From Betaproteobacteria bacterium (GTDB lineage Bacteria > Pseudomonadota > Gammaproteobacteria > Burkholderiales > SG8-39), in contig JAFARH010000068.1 of assembly GCA_019245555.1 (NCBI GenBank), forward strand, positions 1 to 12,914: a stretch of 12,914 bases of DNA. Reading direction: 5' to 3'. A model generated the notes under the pieces. It was not told the DNA's origin, ran no database searches, and saw only the letters and a list, made by a program, of their open reading frames with translations. This document shows, in pieces, positions 6,954 through 12,416 of this stretch. The translations under genes and the position numbers were made by a program. Numbering within the stretch: the stretch's first letter is position 1; each line of letters starts with the position of its first letter.

Positions 6954-7906
6954 TTCTCCTCCTTGAAACCGATTGCCTGGACGATCTTGCTCCACTTCGC
7001 TTGCTCAGCAGCGAGGAAGGTCGCGTACTCGTGCGGCGTGCTGGGCGCGGCGACGCCGCTCACCTTGGCGAATTGCTCGATCACGACGGGCGAATGCAGT
7101 GCCTTGTCTGCGGCGGCGTGGATGCGCTTCTGCACGTCGGCCGGCGTGGCCGCCGGCACGATGAGCCCGTACCAGTTATCCGAGGTGACGTTCGGATAGC
7201 CTCCCTCGCCAGTCGTCGGCACATCTGGAAGGGCCTCCGCTCTCTTGCCGCTCGTGATCGCGATCGGCCTCAAGCGCCCGCTGCGGATATGGCCTAGAAG
7301 CACCGGCACGTCGAAGATGCCCATCTGCACCTGGCCGCCGAGGAGGTCGTTCACTGCGGGCGCCGCGCCCTTATATGGCACGTGCACGATATCGATCTTG
7401 GCTTCCGCCTTCAGGAGCTCGCCCGCAAGGTGCGTGATGCTCCCGCCGCCGGCCGAGCCGAAGTTCACCTTGCCAGGATTCCCCTTCGCGTATGCGACCA
7501 GCTCCTGCAGTGTTTTCACCGGCATGGACGGATGCACGACCAGCACTTCCGGCACGCGCACGACGGTCGTGATCAGCGCCACGTCTTTTTTCACGTCGTA
7601 CGGCAGCCGCGTGAAAGAGTAGGGCGCGATGGCGAGCGTCGAGCCGCTGTTGAAGCCGAGCGTGTAGCCATCCGGCGCGGACTTCAGCGCGCGATCCACG
7701 CCGATCACGCCGCCCTGGCCGCCGACGTTCTCGACGATCACAGGATGGCCCATGTCCGCCTGCATTCCTTGCGCAAGGCCGCGCGCAAAGATGTCGGACG
7801 GACCGCCGGGCGGGAAGGGCACGACGATTTTGATCGGCTTCGTCGGATAGGACTGCGCCCACGCGAGCATGGGAAGGAGCAGCGCCAGGATCCTCAGCAG
7901 CCTCAT
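6950..7906 (-). CDS. Bug-type tripartite tricarboxylate transporter receptor
   Basis: A 318-residue periplasmic solute-binding protein of the Bug family (TctC-like). The signal peptide is residues 1-17 (Arg2 and Arg5, Leu-rich core, AWA cut before Gln18). The mature start, SYPTKPIKIVVPFPPGG with Ser-Asp at 37-38, is the family hallmark; further signatures are SAPDGYTL (76-83), FGSAGGGS (149-156) and HVPYKGAAPA (175-184). Bug proteins bind small carboxylates and deliver them to TctAB-type membrane subunits or act as sensors; no membrane subunits are encoded here, which is normal for the many orphan receptors in Burkholderiales. It follows the SDR gene by 13 bases and its TGA overlaps the VOC start. 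Shine-Dalgarno AAAGGAGG is complementary to 7911-7918. The ligand cannot be predicted. Confidence 0.94.
   Translation of the reverse strand: MRLLRILALLLPMLAWAQSYPTKPIKIVVPFPPGGPSDIFARGLAQGMQADMGHPVIVENVGGQGGVIGVDRALKSAPDGYTLGFNSGSTLAIAPYSFTRLPYDVKKDVALITTVVRVPEVLVVHPSMPVKTLQELVAYAKGNPGKVNFGSAGGGSITHLAGELLKAEAKIDIVHVPYKGAAPAVNDLLGGQVQMGIFDVPVLLGHIRSGRLRPIAITSGKRAEALPDVPTTGEGGYPNVTSDNWYGLIVPAATPADVQKRIHAAADKALHSPVVIEQFAKVSGVAAPSTPHEYATFLAAEQAKWSKIVQAIGFKEEN
6958..6964 (-). promoter_or_regulatory. Strong Shine-Dalgarno of the VOC gene
   Basis: The minus strand reads AAGGAGG, then AGAA, then CTG. This perfect anti-16S match lies inside the end of the Bug receptor gene and only makes sense as the ribosome binding site of the next gene. 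It decides the VOC start in favour of the CTG at 6951-6953. Confidence 0.65.
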
Positions 7907-7910
7907 CGAT

Positions 7911-7918
7911 CCTCCTTT
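7911..7918 (-). promoter_or_regulatory. Shine-Dalgarno of the Bug receptor gene
   Basis: The minus strand reads AAAGGAGG, then ATCG, then ATG 7906. This is the clearest ribosome binding site in the window and directly follows the tandem stop TGATAA of the SDR gene. Confidence 0.75.
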
Positions 7919-7919
7919 A

Positions 7920-8705
7920 TCAGTCGCAGCGCACCGTCATGCCGCCGTCGACGACGATCTCGGTGCCGGTAATGAAACGCGCCTCGTCCGATGCCAGAAA
8001 GAGCACCGCATTCGCGGTATCCCGGCCATCGCCGGCAAAACCCATCGGTATGCGCTTCACCCGGCTTTTGAGCAGCGCATCGACGTCTCCGCCCATGCGC
8101 TGCTTTGCGAGCCGCACTTCGACCATCGGCGTGTGCAGCTGGCCCGGCACCACGCTGTTCACCCGGATGCCCTTCGGTGCGTACTGCACGGCAACGACAC
8201 GCGAAAGCTGAATCACGCCGGCCTTGGTCGCAGCGTAGGCGACTTGCGCCGAGCCGCTAAAGCGAATTCCGGAGGCCGAGGCGATATTCACGATCGCGCC
8301 GCCGCCTTGCTTTTCCATCACCGGCAGCACGTGCTTGCAGCCGAGAAACACGCTCTTCAGGTTGAGGTCGACCTGCGCATCCCACACTTCCTCGGTCATC
8401 TCCACCGGTCCGCCAGCCGCTGAGCCGCCGACGTTGTTCACCAAGATGTCGACACGCCCGAACTTGTCGACGCAGGCCTTGACCATCGCCGCCAGAGCCT
8501 TGCTATCGGTCACGTCGCAGATATGCGTCGCGATGCCGGGCGCGCGCTCCACTGTCTCCTTGAGCAGCGCCTGGTCGCGATCGACGGCGAATACTTTCGC
8601 GCCTTCTTCCACGAAGCGAACGACGGTGGAACGGCCGTTGCCCCAGCCCGGCCCGACCGAGCCGGCACCGGTGACGATCGCGACCTTGTCCTTTAGACGT
8701 GCCAT
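7920..8705 (-). CDS. SDR family NAD(P)-dependent oxidoreductase
   Basis: A 261-residue classical short-chain dehydrogenase. The cofactor loop is TGAGSVGPGWGNG (12-24), a longer glycine-rich loop than the usual TGxxxGxG but one I recall from an SDR subset. Asp42 after beta-2 favours NAD over NADP. NNVGG (90-94), Asn115, a serine at 143 or 145, Tyr157 and Lys161 (YAATK) make up the structural motif and catalytic tetrad. It probably oxidises or reduces a hydroxyl/ketone group on the compound imported with the Bug receptor. It starts 45 bases after the MoxR stop, with a short inverted repeat (stem 8712-8716 / 8725-8729) in the gap and no good Shine-Dalgarno, so it may be co-transcribed with MoxR or have a weak promoter of its own. 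The substrate is unknown. Confidence 0.92.
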   Translation of the reverse strand: MARLKDKVAIVTGAGSVGPGWGNGRSTVVRFVEEGAKVFAVDRDQALLKETVERAPGIATHICDVTDSKALAAMVKACVDKFGRVDILVNNVGGSAAGGPVEMTEEVWDAQVDLNLKSVFLGCKHVLPVMEKQGGGAIVNIASASGIRFSGSAQVAYAATKAGVIQLSRVVAVQYAPKGIRVNSVVPGQLHTPMVEVRLAKQRMGGDVDALLKSRVKRIPMGFAGDGRDTANAVLFLASDEARFITGTEIVVDGGMTVRCD

Positions 8706-8750
8706 GATGGGGCGGACCGCTATTTCCGCGAAGAAGAGCGAGGCGCCTAG

Positions 8751-9596
8751 TCAGCTGCCTTTCGCGCGCGTCATGAACACGAGGCGCTCGAAAAGGTGCA
8801 CGTCCTGCTCGTTCTTGAGGAGCGCGCCGTGCAGCGGCGGGATGATGGTCTTGCGGTCCTTGGAGCGCAGCGCTTCCGGCGGGATGTCCTCGGCGAGCAG
8901 GAGCTTCAGCCAGTCGAGGAGCTCGCTCGTCGAGGGTTTTTTCTTCAGGCCCGGCACCTCACGGACTTCGAAGAAGACTTCCATCGCTTCGCGCAGCAGA
9001 GACTTCTTCAGCGTCGGGAAATGCACGCCGACGATCTTCTCCATCGTTTCCTTGTCGGGGAAGCGGATGTAGTGAAAGAAGCAGCGGCGCAGGAACGCGT
9101 CCGGCAGCTCCTTCTCGTTGTTGGAAGTGATGAAGACGATCGGCCGGTGCTTGGCCTTGATGAGCTCGCGCGTCTCGTAGACGTAGAACTCCATGCGGTC
9201 GAGCTCGCGCAGCAGGTCGTTGGGGAATTCGATGTCGGCCTTGTCGACCTCGTCGATCAGGAGCACGACGGGCTTCTCGGACGTGAAGGCTTGCCACAGC
9301 ATGCCCTTCACGATGTAGTTCTGGATGTCGTGCACCCGCTGGTCGCCGAGCTGCGAGTCGCGCAGGCGGCTCACGGCGTCGTATTCGTACAGGCCCTGCT
9401 GCGCCTTGGTGGTCGACTTGATGTGCCACTCGAGGAGGGGAATGCCGAGGGACTTCGCGACTTCCACCGCGAGCATCGTCTTGCCGGTGCCGGGCTCGCC
9501 CTTCACGAGGAGCGGCCGCTGGAGCGTGATCGCCGCATTGACCGCGAGCGTCAGGTCCTCGGTGGAAACGTAGGCATCCGAGCCTTTAAAGCGCAT
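8751..9596 (-). CDS. MoxR family AAA+ ATPase
   Basis: A 281-residue AAA+ ATPase of the MoxR/CoxD type. Walker A is GEPGTGKT (33-40), Walker B is VVLLIDEVDKAD (110-121), sensor 1 is ITSNNE (156-161) and the arginine finger is in FLRRCFF (Arg170/Arg171). Length is typical and there is no membrane segment. These ATPases form oligomers that remodel or activate partner enzymes, often with a VWA protein; CoxD/CoxE in CO dehydrogenase maturation is the best-known comparison. The VWA partner here is at 4906-6078, separated by four other genes. The ATG at 9596 is preceded at about 10 bases by GAGG. The gene is divergent from the cytochrome pair, with a shared 109-base control region carrying TAGAAT on this strand. 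Confidence 0.94.
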   Translation of the reverse strand: MRFKGSDAYVSTEDLTLAVNAAITLQRPLLVKGEPGTGKTMLAVEVAKSLGIPLLEWHIKSTTKAQQGLYEYDAVSRLRDSQLGDQRVHDIQNYIVKGMLWQAFTSEKPVVLLIDEVDKADIEFPNDLLRELDRMEFYVYETRELIKAKHRPIVFITSNNEKELPDAFLRRCFFHYIRFPDKETMEKIVGVHFPTLKKSLLREAMEVFFEVREVPGLKKKPSTSELLDWLKLLLAEDIPPEALRSKDRKTIIPPLHGALLKNEQDVHLFERLVFMTRAKGS

Positions 9597-9636
9597 TTCG
9601 CAAATACCTCAGTTTCCGAGCGGGGAAAAATTGGAT

Positions 9637-9659
9637 TCTAGCAGTCGCTTTGCGCTAGA
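9637..9659. promoter_or_regulatory. Candidate operator dyad TCTAGC-N11-GCTAGA
   Basis: Two 6-base arms are perfectly inverted with an 11-base spacer, 17 bases centre to centre, which suits a dimeric regulator contacting successive major grooves. The dyad overlaps candidate -10 elements on both strands. The arms are short, so chance occurrence is possible. Confidence 0.3.
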
Positions 9660-9678
9660 CTTCGGCACCCTCGACACC

Positions 9679-9703
9679 GACTAAAAAGCGGACTAAAAAA
9701 GCG
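9679..9703 (+). repeat. Tandem direct repeat GACTAAAAA(A)GCG
   Basis: Two adjacent copies, 9679-9690 (12 bases) and 9691-9703 (13 bases, one extra A), end 2 bases before the ATG of the first cytochrome gene. The region replaces a normal Shine-Dalgarno with an A-rich stretch. Confidence 0.6.
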
Positions 9704-9705
9704 AA

Positions 9706-10050
9706 ATGTCCCAGCCCATCCTTGCCTCGTTTGCCGCTGCAGTTCTCGCGCTCAGCTCGCAAACCGCGCTCGCGCAGAGCAAAGCCGGCGAAGACGTGCC
9801 GCATGCCGGCACCGAAAACTTCCATGCACAGTGCATCGGATGCCACGGCATCCCGGGGTACAAGACTGCGTTCCCGGTCGTGTACCACGTGCCGATGATC
9901 GCGGGCCAGCAGCCCGGCTACATCGTCGCGGCGTTGAAGGCGTACAAGTCCGGCGACCGCTCGCATCCGTCGATGCGCGGCATCGCAGCGAGTCTTACGG
10001 AAGAGCAGATGCAGAAGCTGGCCGACTACTACGGCAGGCCGGCCAAATGA
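9706..10050 (+). CDS. Monoheme cytochrome c, c4-type domain (first of pair)
   Basis: A 114-residue exported class I cytochrome c. The signal peptide ends ALA-Q at 23-24. The heme attachment site is CIGCH (43-47), and Met90 in HPSMRGIAA is the likely axial ligand, in the position of the c4 motif Met-x-Gly-(I/F)-Ala-Ala. It carries electrons in the periplasm; the partner oxidase or dehydrogenase is not encoded nearby. No canonical Shine-Dalgarno precedes ATG 9706. An in-frame TAA at 9694 excludes a longer start close by. It overlaps the second cytochrome gene by ATGA and is divergent from the MoxR gene. Compared with the second copy it has a longer loop between CxxCH and the ligand Met. Confidence 0.9.
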   Translation: MSQPILASFAAAVLALSSQTALAQSKAGEDVPHAGTENFHAQCIGCHGIPGYKTAFPVVYHVPMIAGQQPGYIVAALKAYKSGDRSHPSMRGIAASLTEEQMQKLADYYGRPAK

Positions 10051-10376
10051 ACCGCGCACTCTTCATCATCGTGGGACTCGCGCTTGCCGCAAATGTGCAG
10101 GCTGGCGGCAATGCAGATAAAGGCAAGCAGAAAGCGGCGCAGGTGTGCGTCGCGTGCCACGGCGCCGATGGCAACAAGCCTTCAGCGCCTGATCAACCGG
10201 TGCTCGCGGGGCAGTACTACGACTATCTCGTGAACGCGCTGACCGACTACCAGAACGGCCGCCGCACCAACCCCATCATGAAGGGGTTCGCGGCGCAGCT
10301 TTCGAAGCAGGATATCCAGGACGTGGCCGCCTGGTTCTCGAGCCAGACGACCGGCCCGCTACACAACCAGCGCTAA
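10047..10376 (+). CDS. Monoheme cytochrome c, c4-type domain (second of pair)
   Basis: A 109-residue exported cytochrome c. The signal peptide is about residues 1-19 (Arg3, hydrophobic core, VQA cut). The heme site is CVACH (34-38), followed by VLAGQYYDYL, and the axial ligand is probably Met78 in NPIMKGFAAQLS; all are c4/c553-type motifs. The start codon lies in the ATGA shared with the stop of the first cytochrome, so translation is coupled and the two are likely made in similar amounts. Together they resemble the two halves of a diheme cytochrome c4 made as separate secreted proteins. The TAA overlaps the stop codon of the opposing YqgE-family gene. Confidence 0.92.
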   Translation: MNRALFIIVGLALAANVQAGGNADKGKQKAAQVCVACHGADGNKPSAPDQPVLAGQYYDYLVNALTDYQNGRRTNPIMKGFAAQLSKQDIQDVAAWFSSQTTGPLHNQR

Positions 10377-10963
10377 ATAGTGTTGGCCTTGCGCTCAGCG
10401 CGGCCGACAAGGTCTTCCCACAGTCCGTCGGTGGTCTTGCGCTGAAGCACGAGATCCGGCTGCGGGTCGAGCACGAACCAGAGTCCGCGCTTAACTTCTT
10501 CCGCTAGCTCGCCGGGCTGCCAGAGCACCATGCCGGCGAAGAAACGCGCCTCGTCCGGCTTGCTCTCGATGATTTTGTCGACCACGGCGCTATCGAACGC
10601 GACGTAGAGTCCCGGCGTTAGCTGCAGCGACCGTCCGCCCGGGCTCTCGCGGCCTTTCACCATCGCGAAAATCACTTCCGGCCCCATCGGTCCGCCGAGG
10701 TAAACGGGGTCCACCACCTTCTGCGAAGGCAAATGCTTCGGGAAGAGCTTGCCGAGCGTCATGGTGGTCGGCTTGTTCACGATGAAGCCGATGTGGCGAT
10801 CCTGGCCCAGCGGCCGCACCACGATCACGCTCGAGCCGTAGACACGGTCATGCATCTCGCGCTTGGCGACGAGGATCGCGGTCTCTTCGTTGAAGTCGGC
10901 AGCTGGGGCGAGGGGCGCGGCGAGCGCGAGGAGAAGCGCGCCGATGAGGAGGGGGAGTCGCAT
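10373..10963 (-). CDS. YqgE/AlgH-family protein with a signal peptide
   Basis: A 196-residue protein whose body matches the YqgE/AlgH (UPF0301, DUF179) fold: an early strand ending in GFIVNKPTTMTLGKLFP (59-75), the YLGGPMGPE turn (88-96), an FAGMVLWQPGEL segment (142-153) and WFVLDPQPD (162-170). Unlike typical members it begins with a clear signal peptide (Arg2, Leu/Ala-rich 4-20, APAAD), so it should be exported. Usual YqgE proteins are cytoplasmic, around 185 residues, and of unclear function. The start ATG 10963 has no strong Shine-Dalgarno; the 69-base gap to the DUF1841 gene upstream on the same strand may hold a promoter I cannot define. Its TAG overlaps the stop of the second cytochrome gene. 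Confidence 0.85.
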   Translation of the reverse strand: MRLPLLIGALLLALAAPLAPAADFNEETAILVAKREMHDRVYGSSVIVVRPLGQDRHIGFIVNKPTTMTLGKLFPKHLPSQKVVDPVYLGGPMGPEVIFAMVKGRESPGGRSLQLTPGLYVAFDSAVVDKIIESKPDEARFFAGMVLWQPGELAEEVKRGLWFVLDPQPDLVLQRKTTDGLWEDLVGRAERKANTI

Positions 10964-11032
10964 GGGGCATCATGGCGCCCGCGACATTTCACTCGGGTCC
11001 TCCCCGCCTAGTCCGTTCGGTGTCGAAAAGAA
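10964..11032. other. 69-base gap within the minus-strand gene row
   Basis: This gap separates the DUF1841 stop from the YqgE-family start. It contains no convincing promoter, hairpin with a T-run, or small coding region. It could be a simple read-through spacer or hold a weak promoter for the YqgE-family gene. Confidence 0.4.
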
Positions 11033-11458
11033 CTACCGTCGAGCGCGCCGCTCGAGGCATTCGAGATAGGCGGCGGCGTCGGGCGGCAATTTGTCGCGTT
11101 GCGCGCGCCACATCGTCTCGGCGAGGCACTCAAGCGCCTCGTGGAGGGCCTCGTGGCGCTCGCCATGGCGCTGCACGAGCATTTGGAACCGCGTAGCGAT
11201 TCCCGGCGGCTGGTCGATGGAAAGCTGCTCCTCGAGCGCCACGTGCAGGCTCATGTGCAGGAACGGATTGCCCTCGTCGACGTAGTCCTTGGCGCGATTG
11301 CGCTCGGGATCCGAAAGCATGTCGTGGTATTCGGGATGCGCCAGGATGACGTCGAGCGCGATCGTCCCTATACCGACCAACGGCTCGCGCGCGCGGTATT
11401 TGCGCCACGCCTCGAAGAACATGTCCCGCACTTGGTCACGCGACGGGTCGAAGATCAC
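11033..11458 (-). CDS. DUF1841 family protein
   Basis: A 141-residue protein matching the betaproteobacterial DUF1841 family: FDPSRDQVRDMFFEAW at the N-terminus, HPEYHDML in the middle, NPFLHMSLHVALEEQLSIDQ as the core, and a C-terminal ECLAETMWRAQR helix. It is rich in His and acidic residues; the NPFLHxSxHxxxxEQ pattern could bind metal, but function is unknown and no signal peptide is present. The start is GTG 11458, which overlaps the nth stop as GTGA and gives the normal family N-terminus. A longer reading from 11533 would run 79 bases into nth in another frame and is not needed. It is the third 4-base overlap in this operon, so translation is probably coupled to nth. Confidence 0.88.
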   Translation of the reverse strand: MIFDPSRDQVRDMFFEAWRKYRAREPLVGIGTIALDVILAHPEYHDMLSDPERNRAKDYVDEGNPFLHMSLHVALEEQLSIDQPPGIATRFQMLVQRHGERHEALHEALECLAETMWRAQRDKLPPDAAAYLECLERRARR

Positions 11459-12084
11459 GCCTTGGTCTTCTTCTTGAATTCGCAGAGATCGCGGATCAGG
11501 CATTCCGGGCAGCCGGGCTTGCGCGCAATGCACACATAGCGGCCATGGAGGATCAGCCAGTGGTGCGCGTCCTGGAGGAATTCCGGCGGCGTGAACTTGA
11601 GTAGCCGATCCTCTACTTCGCGTGGGTCCTTGCCCGGCGCGATGCCCGTGCGATTGGCGACCCGGAAGATGTGCGTATCGACGGCCACGGTCGGCTGGCC
11701 GAAGGCGGTGTTCAGCACCACGTTCGCTGTTTTGCGTCCCACGCCCGGCAGCTCCTCGAGCGCTTCGCGGTTCTGCGGCACCGCGCCACAGTGCTTCTCC
11801 AGGACGAGCTTCGACAGCGCAACGACGTTCTTCGCCTTCGTCCGGTAAAGGCCGATGCTCTTGATGTACTCCTCGAGGCCGGCGACGCCGAGCTTCACGA
11901 TCTTTTCCGGCGTCGCGGGAAAGAGCTTCGCCGTCGCGAGATTCACCGACTTGTCGGTGGCCTGGGCCGAAAGCACGACCGCAACCAGGAGCTCAAAAGG
12001 CGTGCTGTATTTGAGCTCGGTCGTGGGATGCGGATTCGCGGCGCGCAGCCGCTCGTAGATCTTGCGTCGCTTCTCGGGATTCAT
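11455..12084 (-). CDS. nth: Endonuclease III, DNA glycosylase / AP lyase
   Basis: A 209-residue bifunctional base-excision repair enzyme that removes oxidised pyrimidines and cleaves the abasic site. The helix-hairpin-helix is LPGVGRKTA (112-120), with the Schiff-base lysine Lys118 and catalytic Asp136 in [10 protein letters not shown]. The [4Fe-4S] cluster motif C-x6-C-x2-C-x5-C is complete at Cys185, Cys192, Cys195 and Cys201. Length is the usual 210. The ATG at 12084 overlaps the ferredoxin stop in ATGA. Placement next to an RsxB-type gene echoes the rsx-nth operon of enterobacteria. It is cytoplasmic and cluster-containing, like its upstream neighbour. Confidence 0.97.
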   Translation of the reverse strand: MNPEKRRKIYERLRAANPHPTTELKYSTPFELLVAVVLSAQATDKSVNLATAKLFPATPEKIVKLGVAGLEEYIKSIGLYRTKAKNVVALSKLVLEKHCGAVPQNREALEELPGVGRKTANVVLNTAFGQPTVAVDTHIFRVANRTGIAPGKDPREVEDRLLKFTPPEFLQDAHHWLILHGRYVCIARKPGCPECLIRDLCEFKKKTKA

Positions 12085-12416
12085 TTACGGCCGAGGAGGG
12101 CGGCGAGGATGGCCTTCCGCTCGGCGGCGCCGTGCGAGCGCACCGTGCTTGCTGCGAGCCGCTCCTGCCGGCGCCGTCCACGCTCGCCCGCCGCGTGCCT
12201 GAGCTCACGCGTCCACTCGCCGCGCGGCTCGACCATGTCAATGCAATCGACGGGGCAGGGCGGCACACAGAGCTCGCAGCCGATGCACCAGTCTTCGACC
12301 ACAGTGTGCATCTGGCCTTGCGCACCAACGATTGCGTCGACTGGGCAGGCGTCGATGCAGCGCGTGCAGCCGATGCAACTTTCTTCCACGACGATCGCGA
12401 CCGCCTTTCGCTTCAT
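12081..12416 (-). CDS. RsxB-like 2[4Fe-4S] ferredoxin (short form)
   Basis: A 111-residue soluble protein. Two CxxCxxCxxxCP cluster motifs, Cys14/17/20/24 and Cys44/47/50/54, bind two [4Fe-4S] clusters; Cys58 is extra. A basic, Arg/Ala-rich tail (about 68-111) follows, as in the C-terminal tail of betaproteobacterial RsxB/RnfB. Full RnfB/RsxB also has an N-terminal membrane segment and a further Fe-S domain; here these are absent, because ATG 12416 overlaps the alanine dehydrogenase stop (ATGA) and the tail of that gene occupies the upstream DNA. It could serve as a general electron carrier. Because it precedes nth it is often annotated rsxB, but membership of an Rnf/Rsx complex is not supported here: no rsxA, C, D, E or G genes are visible. 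Confidence 0.85.
   Translation of the reverse strand: MKRKAVAIVVEESCIGCTRCIDACPVDAIVGAQGQMHTVVEDWCIGCELCVPPCPVDCIDMVEPRGEWTRELRHAAGERGRRRQERLAASTVRSHGAAERKAILAALLGRK

Larger units (their letters stand above)
9597..9705. promoter_or_regulatory. Divergent control region, MoxR / cytochrome c pair
   Basis: The largest gene-free stretch in the window. On the minus strand TGCTAGAAT (complement of 9635-9643) looks like an extended -10 for MoxR. On the plus strand TTGGAT (9631-9636) and TAGACT (9656-9661) are a weak -35/-10 pair with a long 19-base spacer. A dyad TCTAGC-N11-GCTAGA lies at 9637-9659 over both candidate -10s. A tandem A-rich repeat lies at 9679-9703, just before the cytochrome ATG. 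No RNA gene or terminator is visible. Confidence 0.45.

Noticed and set aside
8706..8750. Inverted repeats between MoxR and SDR as a transcription terminator
   Set aside because: The 5-base stem (8712-8716 / 8725-8729) is weak and has no following T-run, and the nearby AGGCGCCT palindrome has no loop; read-through is more likely.
8796..9641. Long plus-strand open frame opposite the MoxR gene (281 codons)
   Set aside because: It is a mirror of the MoxR coding frame, typical for high-GC DNA. The translation shows no family motif, while the minus strand encodes complete Walker A and B motifs.
11459..11533. Longer DUF1841 start at 11533
   Set aside because: The added 25 residues lie in another frame of nth and do not match the family; GTG 11458 gives the conserved N-terminus and a GTGA overlap.
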